Numbered from the stretch's first letter, positions 7,061 to 15,870 are shown. The stretch: DNA of 64,000 nucleotides from RBG-13-51-18 sp963739395 (GCA_963739395.1 CAVUAE010000001.1:124001-188000); one strand, 5' to 3'. The notes: a model not told the origin generated them from the letters alone. Program-made: numbers and translations.

Positions 7061-7408
7061 TCATTTAGATGCCGGTAGCGGAGCTTTAACATGCCAGTGC
7101 ATATGCGGCGTCACGATTGACGCGGCTGAATTGAAGCGTACATAAAAGCCTTTACCCGTTTTATCTATGCCCAGCCTAACAGCGACTTTTTGAACTGCCG
7201 TCATCATTGATTTTAGTAATTCACCATCGGTTGCCTCTAGAGATAGCGCTGAAGCAACGTGTTTTTTGGGAATCACTACTACGTGCACGTCCACCATAGG
7301 GTCGGGAACAGGAACGTAGAAAGCCAGAACGAAGTCGTCTTCCCAGATTTTTTTAACTTCCATTTTACCTGAAAGGACATCTTCGCAATACCAATCTCTT
7401 TCCGACAT
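7061..7408 (-). CDS. HIT family nucleotide hydrolase
   Basis: Small histidine-triad protein of 115 residues from the ATG at 7408, chosen because the upstream start at 7441 lies inside the previous gene and adds non-conserved residues. The triad is TPHMHWHVKAP near the C-terminus, where the second and third His flank the nucleotide phosphate. The segment VHVVVIPKKHVAS is also typical. HIT proteins hydrolyse nucleotide phosphoramidates or adenylates; the substrate here cannot be told. It is last in the coaE-GNAT-HIT run. Confidence 0.85.
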   Translation of the reverse strand: MSERDWYCEDVLSGKMEVKKIWEDDFVLAFYVPVPDPMVDVHVVVIPKKHVASALSLEATDGELLKSMMTAVQKVAVRLGIDKTGKGFYVRFNSAASIVTPHMHWHVKAPLPASK

Positions 7409-7418
7409 AATATACCTC

Positions 7419-7913
7419 TTAATATTTCTTCTTGTTATCAACCTGCATTAAAATACTCATTCTAGGGTAAAACTTAAACTTTTTATAAAAGCCAAAGGCC
7501 TCTTCGTTTCCGGCAGCAACCCCGATAACCTTTCTGGTTACCGATTTGCTATCCATCCATTTAAGCGCCTTTTTCATGAAATTACTCCCAACGCCTGCCC
7601 GTCGGTAGTTTTTCTCGATAAAAATCGATTCTATCTCACCTATCTTGTTCTTGTTTATAGTACTTACGCAATAACCAACCAGGTTGTCGGTGTTGATGTC
7701 CCTTGCCAGGTGAATAAGCATCACACCACCTTTGGATTTATCTAGTAACTCTTTCTTTCTTGTTTTCCAGGTCTTTTCCTCGAAATATTTATGGAAATGC
7801 GTAGAACGTATTTTATGATACTCCCTTAGCTTCTCCCATAAAGGTCTTATTATATCCAACTCTTTTTTGGTTTTTTCTGTATACTCAATTTTTTTCATGG
7901 AAAAATCATTCAC
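7419..7913 (-). CDS. GNAT family N-acetyltransferase
   Basis: Acetyl-CoA-dependent acyltransferase of 164 residues with unknown acceptor. The GNAT motif A is seen as IESIFIEKNYRRAGVGSNFM, the acetyl-CoA pyrophosphate loop being RRAGVG. It is followed by the motif-B-like NEEAFGFYKKFKFYPR. The start overlaps the coaE stop by 4 nt (ATGA), which indicates translational coupling. The N-terminal 50 residues are charged and lysine-rich. Confidence 0.85.
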   Translation of the reverse strand: MNDFSMKKIEYTEKTKKELDIIRPLWEKLREYHKIRSTHFHKYFEEKTWKTRKKELLDKSKGGVMLIHLARDINTDNLVGYCVSTINKNKIGEIESIFIEKNYRRAGVGSNFMKKALKWMDSKSVTRKVIGVAAGNEEAFGFYKKFKFYPRMSILMQVDNKKKY

Positions 7914-8509
7914 AATCTCTTAAGCAGCTTTTCCCATTCAGTTTTAACCTTGGCCTTAAGCTCATCCAGCGTGCCGTCGTTGTTGATAACTACATTAGCT
8001 CGCTTGATACGCTCTTCGTTAGTCATCTGCGAGTGGATTCTGGCTTTCATTTCAGTCTCGCTATAACCCGAACGTTCTTTAAGCCGCTTCAACACTACGT
8101 TTTCTGACGCTATTGTTACCCATATCTCGTCCGCTTGATGGGATTTGCCTACCTCCAGCATTACCGCCGCTTCCAAAATTACCACCTTTATACCCTGACG
8201 ACGATATTCCTTGAGTTTCTGGTCAATAGCTTTATCAATTTCCGGATGAACTATCTTATTGAGTCGTTTTAAAGCTTCATTGTCGCCAAAAACTATCTTG
8301 CCTAGTTTAGTGCGGTTGATTTCGCTGTCTTTATCAAGTATTCCTTCGCCGAACTCACTTATCGCCTTTTTATAGGCATTACTTCCCTTTTTTAAGGCAT
8401 TGTTGCCTATTTTATCTAAGTCTTCCACTTGCGCCCCAAGTTCCGCCAGAAACCGTGCGGCGGTACTCTTACCACTGCCGATGCCTCCCGTAAGCCCGAT
8501 AATTTTCAT
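7910..8509 (-). CDS. coaE: dephospho-CoA kinase
   Basis: Phosphorylates dephospho-CoA, the last step of coenzyme A synthesis, and so completes the route begun by the pan genes. It has 199 residues. Walker A is GLTGGIGSGKST at the N-terminus. The CoA-binding segment LEAAVMLEVG and the lid WVTIASENVVLKRLKERSG are present. VVINNDGT near the C-terminus is also typical. It leads the coaE-GNAT-HIT group. Confidence 0.95.
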   Translation of the reverse strand: MKIIGLTGGIGSGKSTAARFLAELGAQVEDLDKIGNNALKKGSNAYKKAISEFGEGILDKDSEINRTKLGKIVFGDNEALKRLNKIVHPEIDKAIDQKLKEYRRQGIKVVILEAAVMLEVGKSHQADEIWVTIASENVVLKRLKERSGYSETEMKARIHSQMTNEERIKRANVVINNDGTLDELKAKVKTEWEKLLKRL

Positions 8510-8607
8510 CTTAGTTACCTATAAACTTTTAAAATTATATTAGCTATTATATTATATTTGAGTGAAAGAAGGTATCAGTAAACTGGTTTTAACCTTACTT
8601 TAACATC

Positions 8608-9159
8608 ATGCTTTTATTTGCTCATCCTGGTATAACTTTAGGCGCGGCAACTATTGCCGCCGATATTATAAACCGAAAACCATCGTGGTTTGCTTCACTT
8701 TCACGTTATCTGGATATTAGATGGCTGTTGGTGGGTTCAATTTTACCGGATATTATTGATAAAACGGTGGGGCAAGTCATTTTCCGGGACACATTCAATA
8801 ATGGGCGGATTTTCTCTCATTCACTATTTTTCCTGATTATTCTAACTGCTATTGGATATTATCTACTAAAAAGACATCGCCAGTCCTGGTTGTTAGCGAT
8901 TGCAGCTGGCGTTTTTGCGCATTTAATCCTGGATGAAATGTGGCAAGTACCGGTAACGTTTTTATGGCCACTATTTGGCTTTAGCTTCCCTGTAGAAGAT
9001 TTAGATAGTTGGACTGCCAATATGTGGAATGCGTTATTAACCGACCCAAAATATTATATTTCAGAAATTGTTGGATTGGTGATATTGTTAATTCTCTGTT
9101 GGTGGCTAATCAGCAAGAAAAAAATTATATCTTTTATCAAACACGGTAAAGTCTCTTAA
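8608..9159 (+). CDS. membrane-bound metal-dependent hydrolase-like protein (YdjM/PF04307 type)
   Basis: Integral membrane protein of 183 residues with about four or five hydrophobic helices. The spaced motifs FAHPGITLG, GSILPDIIDK, RIFSHSLFF and FAHLILDEMW carry His and Asp residues in the pattern of the YdjM/DUF457 family of putative membrane metal hydrolases. The substrate is unknown. It stands alone on the plus strand between two minus-strand groups. No clear Shine-Dalgarno sequence precedes the ATG. Confidence 0.75.
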   Translation: MLLFAHPGITLGAATIAADIINRKPSWFASLSRYLDIRWLLVGSILPDIIDKTVGQVIFRDTFNNGRIFSHSLFFLIILTAIGYYLLKRHRQSWLLAIAAGVFAHLILDEMWQVPVTFLWPLFGFSFPVEDLDSWTANMWNALLTDPKYYISEIVGLVILLILCWWLISKKKIISFIKHGKVS

Positions 9160-9168
9160 ACCAAGTTG

Positions 9169-10014
9169 CTATTTATCTTTTTCTTCTTTTAACAAATCAT
9201 TGAAAACATCAATATGATATTTTTCGTGGTCTCTGATACGTAATAATAATTCCTTTAGACCAGCGTCTTTTATTGACTTAGCGGCTTCGTCGTATTTCTT
9301 AGCGACTTCTTTTTCTATTTTTAAGTCGACTTTAAGCATATCAGACAATTTAGTCGATTGGTCAGGTCCGGTATGCTCGATAATTGGCGTACCGCCACCG
9401 CTGACCATTTCCTCGGAAAGCCAGCCCAGATGCTGCATTTCATTAATCGCCTGGTCCTCGAATTGTTTTTTAGCTTCTTTATTCTTGGACATATGCGAAT
9501 GGAACATGTATTGCAGAACAACCGTATATTCGTGCCCGATGCCCCAATCAAGCGTTTTAGCAGTGCTGTCATTGCGTTTACCCCGCAGGTCTTTCATACC
9601 TTCCTTTTTCGCTTTTTCAACAAAGTGTTTGAACTTACCACGGTGCGACTGCTCGTCTGAAAGGATACGCTTTAGTAATCTTTTTATCTTAGGATTATCA
9701 ATCAGTTTTATATGCTTTTCATAGCTTTCTATAGCGCCGTGTTCCAGGTCAACGTCGTTATTCATCCATTCCGGCACTGTCTTACCAGTTAGAATCTGTT
9801 TACCACGTTTTATACTAGGCTTGCCTCCCAGTTCCACAATCGTCTCCGCCAGCCAGTCCAGGTGCCGCATTTCGTCCCGGGCGATAGCTTCGATTTCACA
9901 AGCCAGTTCGCCTTCGCCAATGGCATAAGCGTGAGAGAGATACTGGATAATAGCGCCGTGCTCGTCTTGGAGGTCGAGGTTAAGCAGTTCGGCTATTTTC
10001 TTTTTATTCATCAC
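9169..10014 (-). CDS. duplicated ferritin-like (bacterioferritin/rubrerythrin-type) protein
   Basis: A 281-residue protein with two ferritin-like four-helix bundles in tandem. The first has DEHGAIIQY, RDEMRHLDWL, LEHGAIESY and DEQSHRGKF; the second has GHEYTVVLQY, NEMQHLGWL and DHEKYHIDVF. The Glu and ExxH ligands of a di-iron site are clear in the first domain. In the second domain some positions differ, so its site may be altered. It probably handles iron or peroxide. The start is GTG at 10014 or the next-codon ATG at 10011. The rubredoxin stop overlaps it by 1 nt, implying coupled translation. Confidence 0.88.
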   Translation of the reverse strand: MMNKKKIAELLNLDLQDEHGAIIQYLSHAYAIGEGELACEIEAIARDEMRHLDWLAETIVELGGKPSIKRGKQILTGKTVPEWMNNDVDLEHGAIESYEKHIKLIDNPKIKRLLKRILSDEQSHRGKFKHFVEKAKKEGMKDLRGKRNDSTAKTLDWGIGHEYTVVLQYMFHSHMSKNKEAKKQFEDQAINEMQHLGWLSEEMVSGGGTPIIEHTGPDQSTKLSDMLKVDLKIEKEVAKKYDEAAKSIKDAGLKELLLRIRDHEKYHIDVFNDLLKEEKDK

Positions 10015-10175
10015 TATTCTACCTTTTTAAATTCGCTTTTAGCAGCTCCACATATCGGACAAACCCAATCGTCCGGTAGTTTCTCAAATGGTGTGCCCGG
10101 CAGTATTTTGCTATCGGGGTCACCAAGCGCCGGGTCGTAAATATAACCACAGACAGTGCATTCGTATTTCGCCAT
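10014..10175 (-). CDS. rd: rubredoxin
   Basis: One-iron electron carrier of 53 residues, below common ORF cut-offs. It reads MAKYECTVCGYIYDPALGDP at the start and has the second iron site WVCPICGAAKSEF, giving the Cys-x2-Cys pairs that bind iron. TGAGGAGG lies upstream of the ATG. Placed directly between a flavin reductase gene and a ferritin-like gene, it probably passes electrons from NAD(P)H-flavoprotein to an oxygen- or peroxide-reducing di-iron protein. Confidence 0.97.
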   Translation of the reverse strand: MAKYECTVCGYIYDPALGDPDSKILPGTPFEKLPDDWVCPICGAAKSEFKKVE

Positions 10176-10193
10176 GTTCTTGCCTCCTCAATT

Positions 10194-10700
10194 TTACCTG
10201 GGGATATAGCTGGGAGCAGTCTTGGGAGTGATGCCTCGCTTCACCTGTTGATAATATTCGTAGGTCATACAAGGTTCATCGTTGAGGATTTCACCAGTTA
10301 AGACCTTACTGAGAAATATAGTGTGCGTGCCCGCATTTATTGACTGCAATACCTCTGCTTCGAGGTAAGCGGTAATGTTATCAAGGAGAATCGGAGAGCC
10401 AGTTTGCCCTACCTTATATATAATATCTTTGAATTTATCTACATCCCGACCGGACTTGAATCCAAAACTGCCAATAAATGGCAGAGGGGCTACTTGTTTA
10501 AGTATGCATACGGAAAAGACCTTGCTATAAACAATATATTCATGGGTGAGATTTTGTTTATTGATACTTACCGCAATCGTTGGCGGTTCTGAAGTTATCT
10601 GGAAGACAGTATTAGCAATCTGGCCATTAAGCTTGTCGTCTTTATATGAGTTGATGATGTACATGCCGTAGCTAATTTTATGGAGGGTATTCAGGTTCAT
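10194..10700 (-). CDS. flavin reductase-like FMN-binding protein
   Basis: Split-barrel flavin protein of 168 residues. The N-terminus LHKISYGMYIINSYKDDKLNG and the following QITSEPPTIAVSINK match the flavin reductase domain that in other anaerobes is fused to rubredoxin (high-molecular-weight rubredoxin). Here the two are separate adjacent genes. It likely reduces the rubredoxin at 10014, an inference from the context. Confidence 0.88.
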   Translation of the reverse strand: MNLNTLHKISYGMYIINSYKDDKLNGQIANTVFQITSEPPTIAVSINKQNLTHEYIVYSKVFSVCILKQVAPLPFIGSFGFKSGRDVDKFKDIIYKVGQTGSPILLDNITAYLEAEVLQSINAGTHTIFLSKVLTGEILNDEPCMTYEYYQQVKRGITPKTAPSYIPR

Positions 10701-10713
10701 TTTAAGCCTCCTG

Positions 10714-11949
10714 CTACATTACTTCTTTTTCGCTAGCATCTACGGCTTTCTTTAGTTCCGCACTCAATAGCGGTGGCAAGCCCTCGATATCCACTCGCAG
10801 GAATCCCCTGACGATAGCCGCTGTTGCTTCGTTGCGGGTTAACCCACGAGACATCAAGTATTCTACCTCCTCTTCGGCTATTTTGCCAACTGCTGCCTCA
10901 TGTGATAGGTCAATACCTGCCAGGTTGCCTTTAAGTTCGGGGATGGCATAGATAGTGCCTTGTTCTCCTAGAATTAAGCCACGGCATTCGAGGTGACCCT
11001 TGACGTCGATGGCGTTACCTTCGATATAACCGCGGGCGGTGATGTTCCCGCCGGTGGTTATTGCGCGAGACACGATTTCTGTCCTGGTATTAGGTGCGTT
11101 TAAAAATACTCTTGAACCAACGTCGATATTCGTCCCTTTACCAGCTACCAGAATGCTGTTATAGCGCACCGTGGCTTTTTCACCGATGCATCTGGCAGTA
11201 GGGTACATTTGTAATGAATTAACCGGTTTCATGAGCAGGTAGTTACTTAAAAAGAGCCCACCCTCTTCGATGATGGTGGTGGTGCGGGGGCGTACCGCTG
11301 TGGCTGGATTCCAGCTGTGTATCATGGTAAAGGTAACCTTGGCGCCCTTTTTGATAAAGAATTCGGATACTCCAATGTGCAGTCCCGGTTCATTCTTGGT
11401 AGCGGTGGCGCAGCCGGTGATGATATGCAGCTCAGAGCCTTCCTCGGCGATGATAATATTATGCACGTTTTGAACGGCTTTAGGCTGGGCGATATAAAGA
11501 CAAGCCTGTACCGGGTAAATGGTCTTTTGCCCCGGTAAAGCCCGGATGAAATAGCCGTCATTATCATTAAGCTCAACGTTAGCAGTGTATTTATCGGCAT
11601 CTACCATTACGGCTTTCCAAAGATAATCCGCTACCCAGTCGTACTTTTCTAGCGCCTGGCTGACCGCCATAACCTCCACCCCTTCCTGCTTAGCAGAAAA
11701 ATGAACCGGTGTGTTATTCATCTGCAGGTATGTTCCGGAACGCTGACTGGGGTCATCCAGCATAATGCCGGCTTCCAGCATCTTCTCTTTGGTCTGCGGC
11801 GCCAGCTGGGACGGGTCTTTTTGGTAGGGGAGTTTCTCATCGGGGTTTACATAATTATTGAGGTCAATATCAACACCATAGGTAGCCGTTTTATTGGCGG
11901 CTGCTTTGGCTTTATCTTTAATTTCTTTAGAAGTCTCTATTTTACTCAT
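10714..11949 (-). CDS. sufB: SufB/SufD-family Fe-S cluster scaffold protein
   Basis: Scaffold for Fe-S cluster assembly, 411 residues from the ATG at 11949. This ATG is preferred over 12024 because it forms an ATGAGTAA overlap with the sufC stop. The beta-helix core contains GCATATKNEPGLHIGVSEFF and TMIHSWNP. The conserved Cys-Glu-His region near the end, with ECRGLILG and LSHEAAVGKI, holds the residues expected for cluster assembly. No second SufB/D paralogue and no SufS or SufU lie next to it, so it fits the minimal two-gene SMS/SufBC type found in anaerobes and archaea. Confidence 0.94.
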   Translation of the reverse strand: MSKIETSKEIKDKAKAAANKTATYGVDIDLNNYVNPDEKLPYQKDPSQLAPQTKEKMLEAGIMLDDPSQRSGTYLQMNNTPVHFSAKQEGVEVMAVSQALEKYDWVADYLWKAVMVDADKYTANVELNDNDGYFIRALPGQKTIYPVQACLYIAQPKAVQNVHNIIIAEEGSELHIITGCATATKNEPGLHIGVSEFFIKKGAKVTFTMIHSWNPATAVRPRTTTIIEEGGLFLSNYLLMKPVNSLQMYPTARCIGEKATVRYNSILVAGKGTNIDVGSRVFLNAPNTRTEIVSRAITTGGNITARGYIEGNAIDVKGHLECRGLILGEQGTIYAIPELKGNLAGIDLSHEAAVGKIAEEEVEYLMSRGLTRNEATAAIVRGFLRVDIEGLPPLLSAELKKAVDASEKEVM

Positions 11950-12697
11950 GTAACGGCAACCTCCCCAAATAACATCGGATACATTCGTTATAGCCCTTTT
12001 CCCGGATAGTTGCCAGCATTTCATGGGGGTCGCCAGTACAGCCTATCGTGCCGTCGCACATGACGTAGCCGGTGCGAGCGTTAACGTAATCCAGAATATG
12101 GCCGGTATGCGTGATGATAAGCCCCATACACTTACGCTCTGGTATCGGGCAGTTCTTTTCTAAAAGGTCGTTCATCATTTCGCCGATGAGGGCGATATTT
12201 ACCAGGTCCACTCCCGATTCCGGCTCATCCAGCAGCGTAAGTTCTGGTTTCTGCGCCAGCAACTGCATTAGCTCGGAGCGTTTTATCTCTCCACCGGAAA
12301 AACCGTAATTGATATCTCTATCTAAAAAGTCTTTCAGGTCGGCTCTGGCGGCCAGTTTAGCGATTTCGTCCCCGTCCCCGCGTCCCTTGAGGCAAGCTTC
12401 TACCATGTCGCTGGTCTTGACACCTCTCACTACCGGCGGACGCTGGAAAGACATGCCAATACCCATCCGCGCTCGTTCATCTACGCTTAAATTAGTAATA
12501 TCTTTATTCTTGAAGCTGATACTGCCTTTAGTTACCTTGTATTTCGGGAAGCCCATAATAGCCATTAATAAGGTGCTTTTACCAGCGCCGTTGGGACCAA
12601 AAAGGACGTGGGTTTCGCCGGTTTTTATCGTCATATTAATATCATGAATGATTTCCTTACCCTCCACCGCCACCGATAAATCTTTAATTTTCAGCAT
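11942..12697 (-). CDS. sufC: SufC Fe-S assembly ATPase
   Basis: ABC-type ATPase that drives the SufB scaffold, 251 residues. Walker A is FGPNGAGKSTLL, the Q-loop lies in GMSFQRPP, the signature is FSGGEIKRSEL and Walker B is LTLLDEPESGVDL. The SufC-specific LIITHTGHIL follows. It overlaps sufB by 8 nt and is preceded by a ferritin-like gene 23 nt upstream, so iron storage and cluster assembly seem to share a transcript. Confidence 0.95.
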   Translation of the reverse strand: MLKIKDLSVAVEGKEIIHDINMTIKTGETHVLFGPNGAGKSTLLMAIMGFPKYKVTKGSISFKNKDITNLSVDERARMGIGMSFQRPPVVRGVKTSDMVEACLKGRGDGDEIAKLAARADLKDFLDRDINYGFSGGEIKRSELMQLLAQKPELTLLDEPESGVDLVNIALIGEMMNDLLEKNCPIPERKCMGLIITHTGHILDYVNARTGYVMCDGTIGCTGDPHEMLATIREKGYNECIRCYLGRLPLHE

Positions 12698-12720
12698 TTT
12701 GTCACCTCTGAAACTATTTT

Positions 12721-13251
12721 CTAACCGCCGTCAACGGAAGTGTGTTCTGCTTTAACATACCACTGCGCTGGGTCTTGGAGGAACTCATAATAGTCCTGCA
12801 GCACGCGGTGATGTTCGCTTTCCTGTGTGGCTATCGACTCATATAGCTCTTTTTCCATATCGTATGTAGCTATGGTACTACGACGTTTATAAAAGTCATA
12901 AGTTTTATTCTCAAGGTCCATACCAACCTTGATAGCGTCCAACTCGCTAGTAAGGGACTTGATATTTTTATCGATGTTTTCCAACGCTTCGGCGAATATC
13001 GTTCTTAATCGTTGCCCCCCATCCCCTTGATATTTCACGTCGGGCCAGCCTTTCTTAGCCTTAATAGTATCATAAATATTCTGGAAGACTGCTCGGTGTT
13101 CATCCTCTTCCGCCGCTAGCTTTACAAATAATTCCTTGCCGAGTTTATTTTTACTGGCTTGGCTGACTTTTAGATAATATGCCTTGCCGTCTATTTCCAT
13201 CTTAAGAGCAGTTTGTAGAGCGCTTAAGGTTGTGTCTTGCTCTTTAACCAT
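12721..13251 (-). CDS. ferritin-like/rubrerythrin-type protein
   Basis: Four-helix ferritin-like protein of 176 residues without a rubredoxin domain. The first half has the EEDEHRAVFQNIYD motif and the second half ATQESEHHRVLQDYYEFL, each with the Glu-x2-His pattern of a di-iron site. It heads the operon with sufC and sufB, suggesting a role in iron supply or peroxide removal for Fe-S assembly. A GGGAGG ribosome site precedes the ATG. Confidence 0.85.
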   Translation of the reverse strand: MVKEQDTTLSALQTALKMEIDGKAYYLKVSQASKNKLGKELFVKLAAEEDEHRAVFQNIYDTIKAKKGWPDVKYQGDGGQRLRTIFAEALENIDKNIKSLTSELDAIKVGMDLENKTYDFYKRRSTIATYDMEKELYESIATQESEHHRVLQDYYEFLQDPAQWYVKAEHTSVDGG

Positions 13252-13342
13252 AGCAACCTCCCGAGTGAAATCTTGACTTTATCGAACTTTTAATAGCAGT
13301 ATAGCATATATATTGTTTTTTTTGACTCGATTTCGCCGCGAA

Positions 13343-13576
13343 TTATACCGATATATCCTTTTTTATCTGTTCGTATTCTTTCTTGGTTATTTCACCTTTA
13401 GCGTAGCGCTCTTTAGCTATCTCCAGCGGACTCCCTTTATCGCTGGAAGTCTCGCCGTGTCTGGTCAGCTTTCTTACTCCCCAGACGATTAACGCTATAA
13501 TGGCCCCCCAGAATATAATCATCCAGATGCCGCCAAAAACCATCCACCAGCCCATTCCCTCATGCATGTACCACAT
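13343..13576 (-). CDS. small membrane protein with SHOCT-like C-terminus
   Basis: A 77-residue protein. Residues 9-35 form one very hydrophobic Trp-rich helix (MVFGGIWMIIFWGAIIALIV). The C-terminal part, LEIAKERYAKGEITKKEYEQIK, is a typical SHOCT (short C-terminal) domain, often an oligomerisation tail. No specific function is known. It lies upstream of the suf group, separated by about 90 nt. Confidence 0.8.
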   Translation of the reverse strand: MWYMHEGMGWWMVFGGIWMIIFWGAIIALIVWGVRKLTRHGETSSDKGSPLEIAKERYAKGEITKKEYEQIKKDISV

Positions 13577-13709
13577 CGTCTAACCTCCTGATAATATTTA
13601 TCTTTAATAATGTTATATGGTTTCTGCGAATAAACCTGTGATAAACATCACATACAAACCCATTTTTATTGTTTACAATTTTAGTAAATGACACAAGGGG
13701 AGGATATAT

Positions 13710-14186
13710 ATGAAATTGATTAAATATTTAGGATTAGCAATTATAGTTCTAGCGGTAGTGGCTATCGTCATCGGAGGGGTATTTGTTACTGAGGGCATTA
13801 TGAAAAACAATCTTATCGTCGATAGGATGAATGTTGAGAAGGTCTCTTTGAATCTTGACCCCAATAATCCAACAGTTTTTACACAAATCAATAATGCCGA
13901 TGATGCACAAAGGGCAGCGGACTTGATTGCCGAACACCGCCGCTCTATCGCACCAACATATCAGGATTTGATATCTCAAAGCGGCGGTAAGTTTGACCCC
14001 ACTAACCCGAAAGACCTGACTTATGCTCAGGCGATGAACCTGGAAAACTATCTGTATATGGCAGTAACCGCTTTTGGACTTATTCAAGCTACGATGGCTA
14101 ATGGTGCTTTTATGATTGTTGTGGGTGTGGCGATAGGTTTGATTGGTTTTATGATTTATCGCGTTAGCCGTATTAAATTTATGTAG
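13710..14186 (+). CDS. membrane protein of unknown function, two helices
   Basis: Unrecognised 158-residue protein. It has one hydrophobic helix at residues 8-30 and a second at about 128-150, with a polar stretch of about 95 residues between them that would lie on one side of the membrane. This stretch contains ADDAQRAADLIAEHRR. A strong ribosome site, AAGGGGAGG, precedes the ATG. No catalytic motif was recognised. Confidence 0.7.
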   Translation: MKLIKYLGLAIIVLAVVAIVIGGVFVTEGIMKNNLIVDRMNVEKVSLNLDPNNPTVFTQINNADDAQRAADLIAEHRRSIAPTYQDLISQSGGKFDPTNPKDLTYAQAMNLENYLYMAVTAFGLIQATMANGAFMIVVGVAIGLIGFMIYRVSRIKFM

Positions 14187-14293
14187 CGTATTTAGTATAT
14201 CTCTCCTGCGTCTGTTTACTACGAGATGTGGGGGAGATATTTTTTCTATGCTATACTTATTTATATAAATTCATTCATTTAAGGAGAATATTT

Positions 14294-14596
14294 ATGTCTC
14301 GCAAAGTTAGCCTAACCGTTAACGGAAAATCCATCGAGATGAATGAGTTCGTTGAGGGATATGTCTATCACGTCGCTGCTGGAATGGTTAATAGTCTTAA
14401 GGGCGCCAGTGCCATTAAGAAATTAGAAATGGATATTGATAGTGATGGGCTTTTAACAGTTACGCTCAATGGAAATGGTTTACCCGTTAATGTTTTTGTT
14501 ATGGAAATTGTCCGAAATACATTCTCCGGTATGGTATCGAACCTCAAAGGCGTGGACGAAGAGATGAGAACGCTTTCGTTAAGCGTTACTCAATGA
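14294..14596 (+). CDS. conserved hypothetical protein, about 100 residues
   Basis: Short protein with no recognised domain. The ATG at 14294 is preferred over 14228 because AAGGAGAA lies 6 nt upstream and the residues before it are not protein-like. The chain has alternating polar and hydrophobic residues (KVSLTVNGKSIEMNEFV, ITKLEMD-like strands), which suggests a compact alpha/beta fold. Its last 18 nt overlap the convergent UPF0280 gene. Confidence 0.65.
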   Translation: MSRKVSLTVNGKSIEMNEFVEGYVYHVAAGMVNSLKGASAIKKLEMDIDSDGLLTVTLNGNGLPVNVFVMEIVRNTFSGMVSNLKGVDEEMRTLSLSVTQ

Positions 14597-15343
14597 AGGA
14601 TTGTAAACATTCGTCTCACAAAGCTTGATATCGCCCCAGACGCCGATATTACTTCCTATTATAATTATAATGCCCTTTAAACCGACGATATTACGTCCAA
14701 CCTCAATAGCTTTATTAGTATCTTCGGGTGTTTTTACCTGATTACAGATAGCGGTCGCAGCTGCGTCAGCCAGTGCTGCCGATCTGGCTGTAACTACCAC
14801 AGCGTCGGCTTTGCCAAAGCTTAGGGAATGTCCCACCATCCCCGAAGATGTACAAATCCCAAGCGGTGTAGTCTCCGGGTTTATCTCGAGTCCTATTTTC
14901 CCTGTCAGTGGCGAATCTCCGGCATAAATCCCAACTACCCTTTTATGTATGATTTTAAGAAAAATATCCCCGCCATTTTCCGCGATTATCTCCGGTGAAA
15001 ATTCCAGTAATTCACGTCCAACATATTCCGCGATAGCTCCGGCAACCGCCGCCATAGGACCTACATTAGCCTTTTGCCCTGCTTCCAGCATATCCAGTAC
15101 GATACGTGGGACTTTAGCGGGAATTGGTAGTGGTTTCAGTGATTGAAGGAAATCTGGATTCTTTTCGATGTATTGTTCAAGTTGTTTGCGGTATTTCAGC
15201 ACTAAGCGTTGAGCTTTTTTCTGTAGATTGGCAGTTGCCCGAATATATAAATCGGTTTCTTTGATTGTTACGTTGAACGAAACTAAGTCCTTGCCTTCAA
15301 TCCAATGGCGGTAAGTACGCGGCTGATAGCCTTCCTTTTTCAT
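14579..15343 (-). CDS. UPF0280 (COG2122) ApbE-like protein, homocysteine biosynthesis partner
   Basis: A 254-residue protein of the UPF0280/COG2122 family, distantly like the flavin transferase ApbE. Motifs include GPMAAVAGAIAEYVGREL, ENGGDIFLK and the SGMVGHSLSFGKADAVVV segment. In methanogens a COG2122 protein works with the DUF39 and NIL-ferredoxin proteins to make homocysteine from aspartate semialdehyde and a sulfide source. Here all three are in one locus. It overlaps the acetyltransferase gene by 4 nt (ATGA). Confidence 0.9.
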   Translation of the reverse strand: MKKEGYQPRTYRHWIEGKDLVSFNVTIKETDLYIRATANLQKKAQRLVLKYRKQLEQYIEKNPDFLQSLKPLPIPAKVPRIVLDMLEAGQKANVGPMAAVAGAIAEYVGRELLEFSPEIIAENGGDIFLKIIHKRVVGIYAGDSPLTGKIGLEINPETTPLGICTSSGMVGHSLSFGKADAVVVTARSAALADAAATAICNQVKTPEDTNKAIEVGRNIVGLKGIIIIIGSNIGVWGDIKLCETNVYNPSLSNA

Positions 15344-15870
15344 GCGAATTCTTCATCTAAAATGGAGTATGTAAAGGAGTCCAGCCAGATTGGCTTTCCC
15401 TTTTTATCTTTACGCAAGAGATAGCTTTTCTTAAATATACCTTCTCTTCTCAGACCACATTTTTCCGCGACTTTCCAAGATGCGATATTATCCGGGCTAC
15501 AATGAATTACTACTCGATGAGCATCTAACTCGGAAAATGCGTATTTTATCATAGCCTGAGTTGCTTCAGTCGCGTATCCTTTATTTTGATATTTGGGATG
15601 AAATATATAGCCCACTTGCCAGGTTTTAAAGTCTGGGAAACCTTCCGGGAAAAAGGACAAGTGCCCGACAAGTTTTTTATTTTCTTTTAGTATAGCCGCC
15701 CAAAAATTTTTCCCTTTAGCCCAATCGTGAGTGATTTTTTTGGCTTGTTTTAACGATAGCGGTTCACCTCGTTCGAAGCGATAAATCTCCGGCAGAGAAA
15801 GGTACTCATGGAGTTCTTTATAATCGCTTTCTAGGAAAGGCCGGATTATCAGACATTTGGTTTCCAGCAT
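15340..15870 (-). CDS. RimJ/RimL-type GNAT acetyltransferase
   Basis: Acetyltransferase of 176 residues. The ATG at 15870 is chosen because it overlaps the previous stop as TAATG; the longer frame to 15933 lies in the ferredoxin gene. Motifs are LIIRPFLESDYKELHEYL, GYIFHPKYQNKGYATEA and IASWKVAEKCGLRREG. This is the ribosomal-protein alanine acetyltransferase-like class; the real substrate is unknown. It sits inside the homocysteine locus, perhaps only by chance. Confidence 0.85.
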   Translation of the reverse strand: MLETKCLIIRPFLESDYKELHEYLSLPEIYRFERGEPLSLKQAKKITHDWAKGKNFWAAILKENKKLVGHLSFFPEGFPDFKTWQVGYIFHPKYQNKGYATEATQAMIKYAFSELDAHRVVIHCSPDNIASWKVAEKCGLRREGIFKKSYLLRKDKKGKPIWLDSFTYSILDEEFA

